A stretch of DNA of 64,000 nucleotides, taken from positions 2,542,001 through 2,606,000 of the forward strand of contig NZ_CP097127.1 in NCBI RefSeq assembly GCF_023330665.1. Direction: 5' to 3'. The notes under the pieces were generated by a model. The model was not told the DNA's origin and made no database searches. It saw only the letters and a list, made by a program, of their open reading frames with translations. The DNA comes from Conexibacter sp. S30A1. Lineage in GTDB: Bacteria; Actinomycetota; Thermoleophilia; Solirubrobacterales; Solirubrobacteraceae. Positions 19,845 to 28,159 of this stretch are shown piece after piece (the first letter of the stretch is position 1; each line of letters begins with the position of its first letter). A program made the translations under genes and the position numbers.

Positions 19845-20975
19845 ATGAGCCGCGTCAGCGCTGTCAGCACGTTTCCGGTTGCCTACCCGGAACCGAACGA
19901 CAACAACAACCAGCGCTACCTGTTGTTCGTCCGGCTTGAAACCGACGATGGACACACGGGCTGGGGTGAGGCGATAACGCAGTTCCCCGCGGCCACGCGC
20001 GCTGCGCAGGCGATGGTGGACGGCATGGCTGAGCTCGTCGTCGGCTCCGACCCGCTCGAAAACGTGGCCACCTGGCGGCGGCTCAAGGACGCCACGTGGT
20101 GGTACTCCTACCGCGGCGGCGCGGCGGCGTTTGCGCTGTCGGCGATCGATGTCGCGCTCTGGGATCTCAAGGGCAAGATCCTCGCTCAGCCGCTGGCGGT
20201 GCTCTTGGGCGGCGTCCAGCGCGACCGCGTGCCGGCGGTCGCCTCCACGCATGCTTTCAATTCAAGCCTTGAATACGAAGCCGAGCGGCACGGGCGCTAC
20301 GTGCGCGATGAGGGCTACGTCGGCGTGAAGATCGGGATGGGCAAGCGCGGCGACGCACGGCTCGGCTACGACGTTCGCCGTGACATCGACTTCGTGGCGC
20401 TGCTGCGTGAAGCCGTCGGGCCGGAGGCGCTGATCATGATGGATCGCGGCCAGTCTCTGGTCTGGGACCTCGACTCGGCGATCAGACGCGTGAGCGCCTT
20501 TGAGCAGTACGGGCTCAAGTGGATCGAGGAGCCATTCGAGCCACAGGACGTGGGTGCCTTTCACAAGCTGCGCGCCCACGTTGGGACGATGATCGCGGCT
20601 GGCGAGCGTGAGTGGGACGCGCGTGGCTTCGCCGAGGTGATCGCCACCGGCGTCATTGATGTGATCGGCTGCGACGTCGGGCGAGCCGAGGGGATCACCG
20701 GAACCCTGGCGGTGATCGCACAGGTGGAGCAGGCGAACCTGTGGTTCAACTCCCACGCATGGTCAAGCGCCGTCAACACCGCCGCCTCGATAGCACTCTC
20801 GGCGAGCACCTCGCGCTGCATGTTCCAGGAGCTCAAGCCGGATGAGAACCCGATGCAGCACGAGCTCGTCGAAACCCCGTTCGCGCAGGCCGCCGGCTGG
20901 ATCGACGTGCCACGCGGTCCCGGCCTCGGCGTGGAGCCACTCGAGCACGTTCTGCGGAAGTACGCATGGCGCTAG
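19845..20975 (+). CDS. Enolase-superfamily sugar-acid dehydratase (mandelate racemase-like)
   Basis: 376-residue member of the mandelate racemase/muconate lactonizing group, which removes water from aldonic or hydroxy acids after proton abstraction. N-terminal capping domain at 1-130 (AFALSAIDVALWDLKGKIL), then the barrel. Metal ligands fit D in MMDRGQSL, E in WIEEPFEP and E in AAGEREW; the general-base His is in NSHAWSSAV and the Lys region is VGVKIGMGK. The second metal-site block reads MDRG rather than the common D-x-N, closer to rhamnonate/tartrate dehydratase subgroups. Substrate is not certain. First gene of operon A with a PrpD-like protein and an isopropylmalate-type dehydrogenase. 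Confidence 0.8.
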   Translation: MSRVSAVSTFPVAYPEPNDNNNQRYLLFVRLETDDGHTGWGEAITQFPAATRAAQAMVDGMAELVVGSDPLENVATWRRLKDATWWYSYRGGAAAFALSAIDVALWDLKGKILAQPLAVLLGGVQRDRVPAVASTHAFNSSLEYEAERHGRYVRDEGYVGVKIGMGKRGDARLGYDVRRDIDFVALLREAVGPEALIMMDRGQSLVWDLDSAIRRVSAFEQYGLKWIEEPFEPQDVGAFHKLRAHVGTMIAAGEREWDARGFAEVIATGVIDVIGCDVGRAEGITGTLAVIAQVEQANLWFNSHAWSSAVNTAASIALSASTSRCMFQELKPDENPMQHELVETPFAQAAGWIDVPRGPGLGVEPLEHVLRKYAWR

Positions 20976-22084
20976 CGGCTCATACAGCGTCGGTCTGGGG
21001 CCACGCTCACGAAGACACCCTGCTCAAACGGCTTCTGGATAGTGCCGAGGCCAGCTACGACCCGTCGGTCAGCGTGCGGGCCGCGCGTCGTGCACGTTTT
21101 GACTATCTGGCATGCGCGGCGGTGGGTGCGCGCGAGGCGCCGGCGGCGCTCGGGCCCGCGGGTCGCGCGGCGTTCGGCGACCTGGACGACATCCACTGGC
21201 CGTCGATGACTCACCTGGGCGCGATCGTCTGGGCGACTGCCGAACTCGCCGGCGCCGGCGACGAGCGTCTCTGGCTGGCGGCGCACATGGGCTACGAGAT
21301 AGGTGGTCGGCTTGGTCTTGCGCTCGGCAGCGAGCATCGCCGCTACTGGCACGTGACCGCGACCGCCGGCACCGTCGCCGCAGCGGTGACAGCCGCGTTC
21401 TGTATCGGTGCGGACCCAGTTCGAGCGGCGGCGCATGCGCTGTCCGTCGCGGGGGGCTCCATCCTCTGCATCCTCGAGTACACGGACACCAGGGTCCTTC
21501 ACCGCGACCACGCGGTCGCCAGCGGCCTGCGCTGCGCCGAGCTGGCCGAGCTGTCGGCGGCGGAGGATACGCTGGAGCATCCGCGTGGCTTCATCGCCGC
21601 CACGGGTGGGAGCGCCGCCGGCCTGGATGGCCCGCGTCCGCGCACGGTTCTCGAGGAGGTGAGCTTCCGCCGACATGCCACATCCGGCTTCAATCAGGCC
21701 GCGGTCGACGTAGCGAGCGAGTTCGAACCGATCGATGTCGCGGCGCAGGCGGGCGAGATCCTCCTGGACGTGCCCGACGCAACGGCGGCGCTGGCTGGGA
21801 TCAGCAACCCGCGCACCGCGCGTGAAGCCTGGTGGAGCTGTCAGCATGCTGTGGCTGCGACGCTGCTGGGCCGCGACCTCGCCGTCTGCGCTGTTGACGA
21901 CAGCGCCGTGTCGAGTCTGCGCGCGCGCATCAGGCTCCGCGGTGGCAGCCCCGTCACTCGCCTGACGCTCGGTGGGCGAGTGGTTGAGCGCGAGCGCGCG
22001 GACTCGCTGAGCGACGCCGACCTCGTCGCGAAGTGGCGACGTCTGGTACCCGATCTCGACCCACCATTGGAGATGCTCGCATGA
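20966..22084 (+). CDS. MmgE/PrpD-family protein
   Basis: 372-residue protein of the 2-methylcitrate dehydratase/cis-aconitate decarboxylase/iminodisuccinate epimerase fold. Family signs: N-terminal helical domain (RRARFDYLACAAVGA), HWPSMTHLGAIVWATAELAG, YEIGGRLGLALGSEHRRYWH, TAGTVAAAVTAAFCIGADP and NPRTAREAWWS near the C-terminal domain. It is 70-80 residues shorter than PrpD, mainly in the C-terminal part. The start overlaps the dehydratase by 10 bases and the stop overlaps the next ATG by 4, so all three genes are translated together. It probably acts on a hydroxylated di- or tricarboxylic intermediate; the reaction is unknown. Confidence 0.72.
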   Translation: MALAAHTASVWGHAHEDTLLKRLLDSAEASYDPSVSVRAARRARFDYLACAAVGAREAPAALGPAGRAAFGDLDDIHWPSMTHLGAIVWATAELAGAGDERLWLAAHMGYEIGGRLGLALGSEHRRYWHVTATAGTVAAAVTAAFCIGADPVRAAAHALSVAGGSILCILEYTDTRVLHRDHAVASGLRCAELAELSAAEDTLEHPRGFIAATGGSAAGLDGPRPRTVLEEVSFRRHATSGFNQAAVDVASEFEPIDVAAQAGEILLDVPDATAALAGISNPRTAREAWWSCQHAVAATLLGRDLAVCAVDDSAVSSLRARIRLRGGSPVTRLTLGGRVVERERADSLSDADLVAKWRRLVPDLDPPLEMLA

Positions 22085-23208
22085 GTGAGGAGATGTCCGC
22101 CGGCAGCCGGCGACCGCTGCGAATCGCCCTGCTCCCCGGCGATGGCGTTGGCCCCGAGGTGACCGTCGAGGCGCGCAAGGTTCTGGAGGCGCTGGAGCTC
22201 GACATCGTCTGGACCGATCTGCCATGGGGCTCGGCGTACTGGCACGAGCACGGCACGATGATGCCGACTGGCGCGGTTGACAGCCTGCGCGCTCAGGACG
22301 CGATCCTCATGGGAGCGGTCGGCGACCCGACGGTCCCAGATCCGGAGGCTCTCTGGGGCCTGATCCTGAAGATCCGTCAGGAGCTGGATCTGGGACTGAA
22401 CGTCAGACCTGCGCGGCTCCTGGCCGGCGTGCCCTGCCCGCTCGCCGGCCGCGGCCCGAGCGACATTGACATGGTGTTCGTGCGCGAGAACACCGAGGGC
22501 GAGTATGCGGGCGTCGGTGGCCGCGTGCATCGTGGTCAGCCGGCGGAGGTGGCCATAGACACCACGGTTTTCACCCGCTTCGGCTGCGAGCGCGTGATCC
22601 GCTATGCCTTCCGCCTCGCGCGGGGCCGTCGAGGTGTGCTCACAAACGCCACGAAGTCAAACGCCTCGCGCTACGCCTATCCGTTCTGGGACGAGGTCGT
22701 CGAAGAGGTCGCGCTGGATTTCCCGGATGTGCGGGTTGAGCGAGTCCTGGTCGACGCGCTCTGTGCTCGGCTGATCACCAACCCGGCGTCGGTCGATGTG
22801 GTCGTCGCCTCCAACCTGTTCGGGGACATCCTCACGGATCTGGCGGCAGCGCTCCAGGGCGGCATGGGCATGGCCGCCAGCGCCAACATCGGCTTCGAGT
22901 CTGGGCCTGGACTGTTCGAGCCCGTGCACGGCTCGGCGCCCGACATCGCGGGGCGGGGATGGGCCAACCCGAGCGGCGCCATCTGGTCGGCGGCGCTGAT
23001 GCTCGAGCACCTGGGCGCTCGCCGCGAGGCGGCGACCGTGATGGCCGCGCTCGAGGCGGTCTGCCTGGCGGGGCCCAGGACACGTGACCTCGGTGGTGAG
23101 GCGTCAACGGCTGAGGTTGGTGACGCCGTTGCTACCGCGGTCGGACGCCTGCTGGCGGATGGAGCGGCTTCGGGCGGCGCGGTGACCGAGCCCCAAGTTC
23201 TCGTCTGA
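22081..23208 (+). CDS. Tartrate/D-malate/isopropylmalate dehydrogenase-family enzyme
   Basis: 375-residue decarboxylating beta-hydroxyacid dehydrogenase, NAD-dependent. LLPGDGVGPEVTVEA opens the fold; ILMGAVGDPTVPDPE, FVRENTEGEYAGVGGRVH (substrate loop, the tartrate dehydrogenase-like form rather than the IPMDH form), NATKSNASRYAYPFW, SNLFGDILTDLAAAL (metal Asp) and VHGSAPDIAGRGWANPSGAI (NAD site) are all present. It would oxidise and decarboxylate a malate- or tartrate-like product of the preceding enzymes. ATG 22081 overlaps the PrpD stop; a second ATG at 22093 is possible. The leu pathway is excluded by context. Confidence 0.85.
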   Translation: MSEEMSAGSRRPLRIALLPGDGVGPEVTVEARKVLEALELDIVWTDLPWGSAYWHEHGTMMPTGAVDSLRAQDAILMGAVGDPTVPDPEALWGLILKIRQELDLGLNVRPARLLAGVPCPLAGRGPSDIDMVFVRENTEGEYAGVGGRVHRGQPAEVAIDTTVFTRFGCERVIRYAFRLARGRRGVLTNATKSNASRYAYPFWDEVVEEVALDFPDVRVERVLVDALCARLITNPASVDVVVASNLFGDILTDLAAALQGGMGMAASANIGFESGPGLFEPVHGSAPDIAGRGWANPSGAIWSAALMLEHLGARREAATVMAALEAVCLAGPRTRDLGGEASTAEVGDAVATAVGRLLADGAASGGAVTEPQVLV

Positions 23209-23260
23209 GCAGCGTCGCAGGGTAAGAATCGATGCCGGCGAACATCATGAAAGGCCTCGA

Positions 23261-23303
23261 TCGACACGTCCCGGAAACGTTGCTAGAATCGTTTCCGAGA
23301 GGG
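23261..23303 (+). promoter_or_regulatory. Promoter of ABC/catabolic operon B with a double LacI operator
   Basis: TCGACA (23261-23266) and TAGAAT (23284-23289) form a -35/-10 pair with a 17-base spacer. Arms GGAAACG (23273-23279) and CGTTTCC (23290-23296) are perfect inverted repeats flanking the -10 box. Each arm is also part of a 12-base CpG-centred site (23273-23284 and 23285-23296), each matching GGAAACGTTTCC at 10 of 12. Repressor on both sites would cover the core promoter. GAGAGGG then precedes the ATG at 23304. Confidence 0.7.
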
Positions 23304-24857
23304 ATGGAAGCTGTCAGCCACAGTGAAACCGCCGAGCGCCGTGCCGCTGACCAGACGATCGCGCCGGTGGTCGAGCTGCGCAACATCAGCAAGTGGTTCG
23401 GCGGTGTTCACGCGCTGAAAGGTGTGAGCCTCGCGCTGCGCCCGGGCGAGGTGCTCGGGTTGCTCGGCGAGAATGGCGCCGGAAAGTCCACGCTCGTGAA
23501 GATCCTCACGGGCGTCATCGCGCCGAGTGAGGGTGAGATTCTCATCGACGGCGAGTCGCGCAGCCTGCGCAGTTCGCGCGCGGCGCAGATGCTTGGCATC
23601 ACCGCGACCTACCAGGAGCCGATGGTCTTCCCGACCCTCGACGTGGCCGAGAACATGTATGCGAACAGGCTGCCCAAGAGTCGCCGGCTGGTGAACTGGC
23701 GCGTTCTCTATGAGAGCGCCAGCGCCACGCTGCGCGAGTTGGGCGTCGAACTGGACGTCCACACGCCCGTTTCGCATCTTGGCGTAGCCGATCGGCAGCT
23801 GGTGGAGATCGCCAAGGCGCTCGGCGCCGGCGCTCGGGTGCTGATCCTCGATGAGCCGACCGCCGTACTCTCGAGCCGCGAGATTGACCAGCTCTTCAGG
23901 ATCGTGCGCAAGCTTCGGGACCGTGGCGTGGCGCTGATGTTCATCAGCCACAAGCTCGACGAGATCCAGGCGATCACCGACCGTGTCGTGGTGATGCGCG
24001 ATGGGCAGTGGGTCGCCGAGCGCAAGACCTCCGAGGCCAGCGTCGCGGAGCTGATCCGCCTGATGGTCGGTCGTGAGATGTCGAGCCTGTTTCCGGAGCG
24101 CCCCACGAGCCCGGGCGAGGTGGTGCTCGAGGTCAACGGCCTCAGTCGCGAGGGCTATTTCGAGGACGTCAGCTTCTCGGTGCGCGCCGGGGAGATCGTT
24201 GGGTTCGCGGGCCTGGTTGGCGCGGGACGCACTGACGTAGCAGAGGCGATCTTTGGCATCGGCCCGATTGACCGCGGCTCGATCAAGCTGGACGGCCTGC
24301 CGTTCAAGCCGAAGTCCCCGCGTCATGCCGTCAGTTGTGGCGTCGCCTATCTGCCCGAGAACCGTCTCGTCAACGGACTCGTACCGTCGATGGGCGTTCC
24401 GCTCAACATGACCATGTCGATCTGGCCGAAGCTGGTGAACCGCTTCGGCGTGTTCCGCTCGCGGGAGATGCGTAGCCGTGCCGCTGCGCTCGCCCAGCGC
24501 GTCGAGCTGCAGGCCGGTCGGATCGATCAGCTGGTCAGCACCCTCTCGGGGGGCAATCAGCAGAAGGTGGTTCTCGCCAAGTGGCTCGCCGCCTCGCCGC
24601 GCCTGTTGATTCTGGACGAGCCGACCCACGGCATCGATGTCGGCACCAAGGCGGAGGTGCTGAGCATCGTCGCCGACCTCGCTCGTACCGGTGTGGCTGT
24701 GGTCCTGATCTCCTCCGAGCTTGAGGAGGTTTGTGCGATGAGCACCCGCCTATTGGTGATGCGGGCCGGTAGGCTGGTCGCGGAGTTCGAGGCTGACGCG
24801 GACCGGGACGCGATCATGAGGGCCGCCGCGGGCGCCCGGGAAGCGAGCGCGGCGTGA
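23304..24857 (+). CDS. CUT2-family sugar ABC transporter, ATP-binding protein
   Basis: 517-residue RbsA/RhaT-type tandem ATPase that drives monosaccharide import. Domain 1: Walker A GENGAGKST, degenerate signature VADRQLVEIAKAL, Walker B VLILDEPTAVL. Domain 2 (about residue 260 on): degenerate Walker A GLVGAGRTDVAEAI, as normal for the family, signature LSGGNQQKVVLAKWL and LLILDEPTHGIDVGTKAE. The frame is open 24 codons upstream, but that part carries the operator and the -10 box, so ATG 23304 is the likely start. It overlaps the first permease by 4 bases. Confidence 0.93.
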   Translation: MEAVSHSETAERRAADQTIAPVVELRNISKWFGGVHALKGVSLALRPGEVLGLLGENGAGKSTLVKILTGVIAPSEGEILIDGESRSLRSSRAAQMLGITATYQEPMVFPTLDVAENMYANRLPKSRRLVNWRVLYESASATLRELGVELDVHTPVSHLGVADRQLVEIAKALGAGARVLILDEPTAVLSSREIDQLFRIVRKLRDRGVALMFISHKLDEIQAITDRVVVMRDGQWVAERKTSEASVAELIRLMVGREMSSLFPERPTSPGEVVLEVNGLSREGYFEDVSFSVRAGEIVGFAGLVGAGRTDVAEAIFGIGPIDRGSIKLDGLPFKPKSPRHAVSCGVAYLPENRLVNGLVPSMGVPLNMTMSIWPKLVNRFGVFRSREMRSRAAALAQRVELQAGRIDQLVSTLSGGNQQKVVLAKWLAASPRLLILDEPTHGIDVGTKAEVLSIVADLARTGVAVVLISSELEEVCAMSTRLLVMRAGRLVAEFEADADRDAIMRAAAGAREASAA

Positions 24858-25939
24858 GCGAGCGGCCGGCGGTTTCGGCGAGCAGTCGCCTGCGCGCGCT
24901 GCTGCGGCACAACGAGACCGGCCTGCTTGGCATTCTCGTGCTGATCACCTTGATCGCCGCCGTGGCGGTCCCATCCTTCAGCAGCTCCGGCAACCCGACC
25001 GAGATTCTTGACAACGCCAGCCTGGTCGTGATCGTGGCGGTCGGCGAGTACCTCGTCATCGTCACACGGCAGATCGACCTCAGCACCGCAGCCACCCTGG
25101 GACTCAGCGCCTACCTGATCGGTGAGCTGGTTGGCGGCCTGCATGTCGGCGTGCTTGGACCGGTCGTCGGCATCGTCGCTTCGCTCGGGCTCGGAGCGGT
25201 CCTCGGGCTCTTCAACGGCCTGCTCGTCGAGCGGGTCAAGATGCCTGCGATCATCGCCACGCTCGCGACCCTTTCGATCTACAGCGGCCTACAGGTGGTC
25301 GCCACGCACGGCTCGCAGCTGTATGCCGACCAGCTGCCCAGCTGGCTCGCCAACATCGTTTCGGAATCCTGGATCGGGCTCAGCCCCCTGGTTTGGGCGG
25401 CGGTGGCCGTCACGGTCGTCGTCGCGCTGGTCGGCCGCCGGACCTCGTGGGGGCGCGACCTCTACGCCATGGGGTCCAACCCCGAGGCCGCTCGCTATCT
25501 CGGCATCCGCACCTCCAGGCGTACCTACCAGGTGTTTGCCGCGTGTGGTGCGCTCGCGGGCTTCGCAGGACTCCTCTATGCGGGCCAGTACGGCAACGTG
25601 GACGCAACCGCCGGCAACGGCTTTGAGCTGACCGCGATCGCCGCCGCGGTGATTGGCGGCGTGAGCCTCTTCGGCGGCTCGGGGACAGCGTTCGGCGCCG
25701 CCCTGGGCGGGCTGCTGCTGACTGAGATCGAGAACATACTCGCGCTCTTGAAGATCTCGATCTTCGCTCAACAGACACTGCAGGGAGCGGCGATCGTGGT
25801 CGCGGTGGCGGGTTACGCGCTGATCAGCCGCCGTCTTGATAGGCCCACCCGGCGGCAGCTCGGCACGGCCGAGGATCGCGGCGACTCATCGGCCCAGGCT
25901 GGCTCCGTGCCCAGCGCCGCGCAGGAGTTGCGAGCATGA
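24854..25939 (+). CDS. CUT2-family sugar ABC transporter permease 1
   Basis: 361-residue RbsC/RhaP-type permease with about 8-10 hydrophobic helices. Family motifs: GEYLVIVTRQIDLSTAATLG, FNGLLVERVKMPAIIATLAT, the coupling-helix region AMGSNPEAARYLGIRTSRR and VIGGVSLFGGSGTAFGAALGG. A polar 40-residue C-terminal tail is unusual. GTG start overlaps the ATPase gene by 4 bases. Paired with a second, distinct permease, as in the rhamnose importer RhaSTPQ and the AI-2 importer LsrABCD. Confidence 0.92.
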   Translation: MSERPAVSASSRLRALLRHNETGLLGILVLITLIAAVAVPSFSSSGNPTEILDNASLVVIVAVGEYLVIVTRQIDLSTAATLGLSAYLIGELVGGLHVGVLGPVVGIVASLGLGAVLGLFNGLLVERVKMPAIIATLATLSIYSGLQVVATHGSQLYADQLPSWLANIVSESWIGLSPLVWAAVAVTVVVALVGRRTSWGRDLYAMGSNPEAARYLGIRTSRRTYQVFAACGALAGFAGLLYAGQYGNVDATAGNGFELTAIAAAVIGGVSLFGGSGTAFGAALGGLLLTEIENILALLKISIFAQQTLQGAAIVVAVAGYALISRRLDRPTRRQLGTAEDRGDSSAQAGSVPSAAQELRA

Positions 25940-26934
25940 GCCGCTGGCGGTCGCTGAGGCGCTGGGAGTCGGGCCTGATCGCGTTGCTTGCGGTCGTGAC
26001 AGTGGTGGGGGGTATCACCCACCCGGCACTCCTGGGTATCTACAACCTGCAGACCATGGCGCTCAACAACGCCGATCTGGCACTGCTTGCGATCGGCGTG
26101 GCGCCGGTGATCATCACCGCCGACATTGACATCTCGATCGCCTCGATGCTCGCGCTCTGCGGTGTGCTGATGGCCAAGCTGTGGACCGACGGCATGGACA
26201 TCTGGCTTGCGATAGCGGTGGCCATCGCCCTGGGAGCCGTCCTCGGACTGATCAACGGGCTCTTCGTCGTCCTCCTGGAGCTCCCCGCGCTGGCGGTCAC
26301 GCTGGGCACGATGGGCGCGTACACAGGGGTTGCCTTCCTGATCCTCGGAGGCCAGGCGATCATCAACCTGCCGCAGAGCCTGGTCACCCTCGGCTCGGGC
26401 AACATCGGCGGCACACAGATCCCGATCTCTCTGGTGGTCGTTCTTGCGCTCGCCGCCGCGCTCGCGTTCGTCATCCACCTGACGAGCTACGGTCGTTCGC
26501 TGTTCGCCGTTGGCGCCAACAGGCAGGCCGCGCTCTTCTCGGGGATTCCGGTGGTGCGGGTGCGTCTGCTCGCCTTCGTGATCGCCGGTGTGTTCTCGGC
26601 GCTCGCCGCCGTGCTGTATGTGGGTAACTACGACACGGCCCAGGCAACGATCGCCAGCGACCAGCTCCTTCCCGCGATCACCGCCGTGATCCTAGGCGGT
26701 GTCAGCGCCTACGGGGGCACCGGCACGATTCCCGGCGTTGTGCTCGCGGTCGTATTGCTCGCGGTCCTGCAGGCTGCGCTCGGGCTCGCAGGTCTCTCGG
26801 GACAGGCACAGACGATCGCTGTCGGTGCGATCCTCATCATCGCCATCGGCGCCGGTGCCGGCATCAACGCGTTCACTGGCCTGCGCCGGCCGCGGCGCCG
26901 GGCCGCCGTATCCGAACAGCTTGGCTCGGGGTGA
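25936..26934 (+). CDS. CUT2-family sugar ABC transporter permease 2
   Basis: 332-residue second permease of the same importer. GVAPVIITADIDISIASMLA, LINGLFVVLLELPALAVTLG, the coupling helix AVGANRQAALFSGIPVVRVR and ILGGVSAYGGTGTIPGVVL match the RbsC family; the VITADIDIS motif aligns with VTRQIDLS of permease 1. Two different permeases per importer indicate a heterodimeric channel. ATG overlaps permease 1 by 4 bases. Followed by a 127-base interval holding a small open frame before the binding-protein gene. Confidence 0.92.
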   Translation: MSRWRSLRRWESGLIALLAVVTVVGGITHPALLGIYNLQTMALNNADLALLAIGVAPVIITADIDISIASMLALCGVLMAKLWTDGMDIWLAIAVAIALGAVLGLINGLFVVLLELPALAVTLGTMGAYTGVAFLILGGQAIINLPQSLVTLGSGNIGGTQIPISLVVVLALAAALAFVIHLTSYGRSLFAVGANRQAALFSGIPVVRVRLLAFVIAGVFSALAAVLYVGNYDTAQATIASDQLLPAITAVILGGVSAYGGTGTIPGVVLAVVLLAVLQAALGLAGLSGQAQTIAVGAILIIAIGAGAGINAFTGLRRPRRRAAVSEQLGSG

Positions 26935-26936
26935 CC

Positions 26937-27065
26937 ATGCGGCTCAAGTCGCTGCTCAGTCAGAACAACGGCTCGCGCGGGCTCAAGTCGCCTCGCGGTT
27001 GCCGCCCGACCGTAACACCTAACAAAAGTCCCCGCTGGGGAGAGAGGAGAAGTGCAGTCACATGA
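26937..27065 (+). CDS. Candidate 42-residue ORF linking permease 2 and binding protein
   Basis: A short open frame starting ATG two bases after the permease stop, with GGGGTG upstream, and ending in a TGA that overlaps the binding-protein ATG (ATGA). The peptide is very basic (about 11 Arg/Lys of 42, starting MRLKSLLSQNNGSRGLKSPR) with no recognisable family. It fills the interval exactly. It may be a translated coupling element or leader rather than a functional protein; a 12-base direct repeat GGCTCAAGTCGC (26941 and 26980) lies inside it. The strong ribosome-binding site of the next gene (GAGAGGAGAAG) falls within its last codons. Confidence 0.35.
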   Translation: MRLKSLLSQNNGSRGLKSPRGCRPTVTPNKSPRWGERRSAVT

Positions 27066-28105
27066 AGGTTCTCAGAAATTGGCGCCTGCTTGGGACGGCC
27101 AGTGCCGCCCTGGTGGTCGCCGCGGTGGCCACCCTGCTGACGGTGGGTGGAGCGACCGCGCGCATTGCACACAGAGCCTCCGGCACGACGCTGTTCATGC
27201 TGCCGAAGTTCACCGGTATCCCACCGTTCACGCAGGCCGACCAGGGTGCTGCCAAGGTCGCCAAGGCCTACGGGTACACCCTGAAGTATGGCGGTCCGAC
27301 GACCGGTTCCGCGACGCAGCAGGTGAACTTCATCAACAACGCCGCAGCGGCGGGTGACAAGGGTCTGTTCATCTCGGCAGACAACCCTGCCGCGGTCAGC
27401 CCCGCGCTCAACCGCGCGCGGGCTCATGGCATGAAGGTTGTTTCCTTCGACTCTGATGTCGAGCCCAACGCCCGCACCGTGTACGTGGAGGGAACGTCAG
27501 CTGCGTCGATCGCCCAGACCGAGCTCAACATGCTCGGTTCGCAGATCCACTACAGGGGCTCCTTCGTGATCCTCTCGGCCCAGGCGACCGACTCCAACCA
27601 GGTCCTGTGGAACAACGTCCTCAAGCAGGATCTCAAGAAGGACAAGAAGTACAAGAACATGAAGCTGCTGGCGATCGTCAACCCGCCGAATGACGGCACG
27701 CCGGCGGCTGTTCAGTACACGCAGAGCATCATCCAGAAGTACCCGACGATGAAGGGCATCATCGCCCCCACTACGGTCGCCGTCGCGGCCGCTGCACAGG
27801 TTGTCAAGCAGCAGCACCTCTGCAGCAAGTACGTCGTCACCGGCCTCGGTGATCCGCAGCAGATGAAGCCGTATGTGACCTCGGGCTGTGTCAAGCAGTT
27901 CGCGCTGTGGAACTTTGCCCGCGAGGGCGAGGTGGCGATGTGCACGATGCACTACGTGCTGATCGGCAAGGTGACCGGCAAGGAGGGCCAGACCTACAGC
28001 TGCCCGGACGGTCTCGGGAAGTTCAAGGTTGGCCCACAGGGCACGGTCAAGGCCGGTAACGCCGAGGTCTTCAGCAAGAAGAACCTGAAGGCGTTCACGT
28101 TCTGA
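27062..28105 (+). CDS. Sugar ABC transporter substrate-binding protein (RhaS/LsrB-like)
   Basis: 347-residue periplasmic-binding-protein type 1 (family Peripla_BP_4). Signal peptide at residues 1-about 33 with a long hydrophobic core and Ala-rich end; no lipobox cysteine. The mature part resembles RhaS/LsrB: MLPKFTGIPPFTQADQGAAK, GGPTTGSATQQVNFINNAA, ISADNPAAVSPALNRARAHG and VVSFDSDVEPNARTVYVEG. The DSD motif contacts the sugar in that subgroup. Together with two permeases and a RhaM-type mutarotase this points to L-rhamnose, L-fucose or a similar 6-deoxy sugar. Strong ribosome-binding site about 10 bases before the ATG. Confidence 0.88.
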   Translation: MKVLRNWRLLGTASAALVVAAVATLLTVGGATARIAHRASGTTLFMLPKFTGIPPFTQADQGAAKVAKAYGYTLKYGGPTTGSATQQVNFINNAAAAGDKGLFISADNPAAVSPALNRARAHGMKVVSFDSDVEPNARTVYVEGTSAASIAQTELNMLGSQIHYRGSFVILSAQATDSNQVLWNNVLKQDLKKDKKYKNMKLLAIVNPPNDGTPAAVQYTQSIIQKYPTMKGIIAPTTVAVAAAAQVVKQQHLCSKYVVTGLGDPQQMKPYVTSGCVKQFALWNFAREGEVAMCTMHYVLIGKVTGKEGQTYSCPDGLGKFKVGPQGTVKAGNAEVFSKKNLKAFTF

Positions 28106-28110
28106 TCAAG

Positions 28111-28144
28111 GGTTGGAGCCGGCCCTCGCGGGTCGGCTCCAACC
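28111..28144 (+). terminator. Intercistronic hairpin after the binding-protein gene
   Basis: Arms GGTTGGAGCCGGCCC (28111-28125) and GGGTCGGCTCCAACC (28130-28144) pair over 15 bp with one G-U wobble and a TCGC tetraloop. No T tract follows. The place suggests a partial terminator or 3' mRNA stabiliser that raises binding-protein levels over the downstream enzymes. Confidence 0.6.
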
Positions 28145-28159
28145 GATCGAAAGGTAGCC

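Noticed and set aside
22081..23208. leuB (3-isopropylmalate dehydrogenase of leucine synthesis)
   Set aside because: The VRENTEGEYAGVGGRVH loop is of the tartrate/malate type and there are no leu genes nearby.
23232..23303. Longer N-terminus of the CUT2 ATPase from ATG 23232
   Set aside because: This stretch carries the -35, -10 and both operators; the family fold begins well after ATG 23304.
26941..26992. Direct repeat GGCTCAAGTCGC, two copies 39 bases apart
   Set aside because: Only two copies, inside the short ORF, with no sign of a CRISPR, integration or iteron element.
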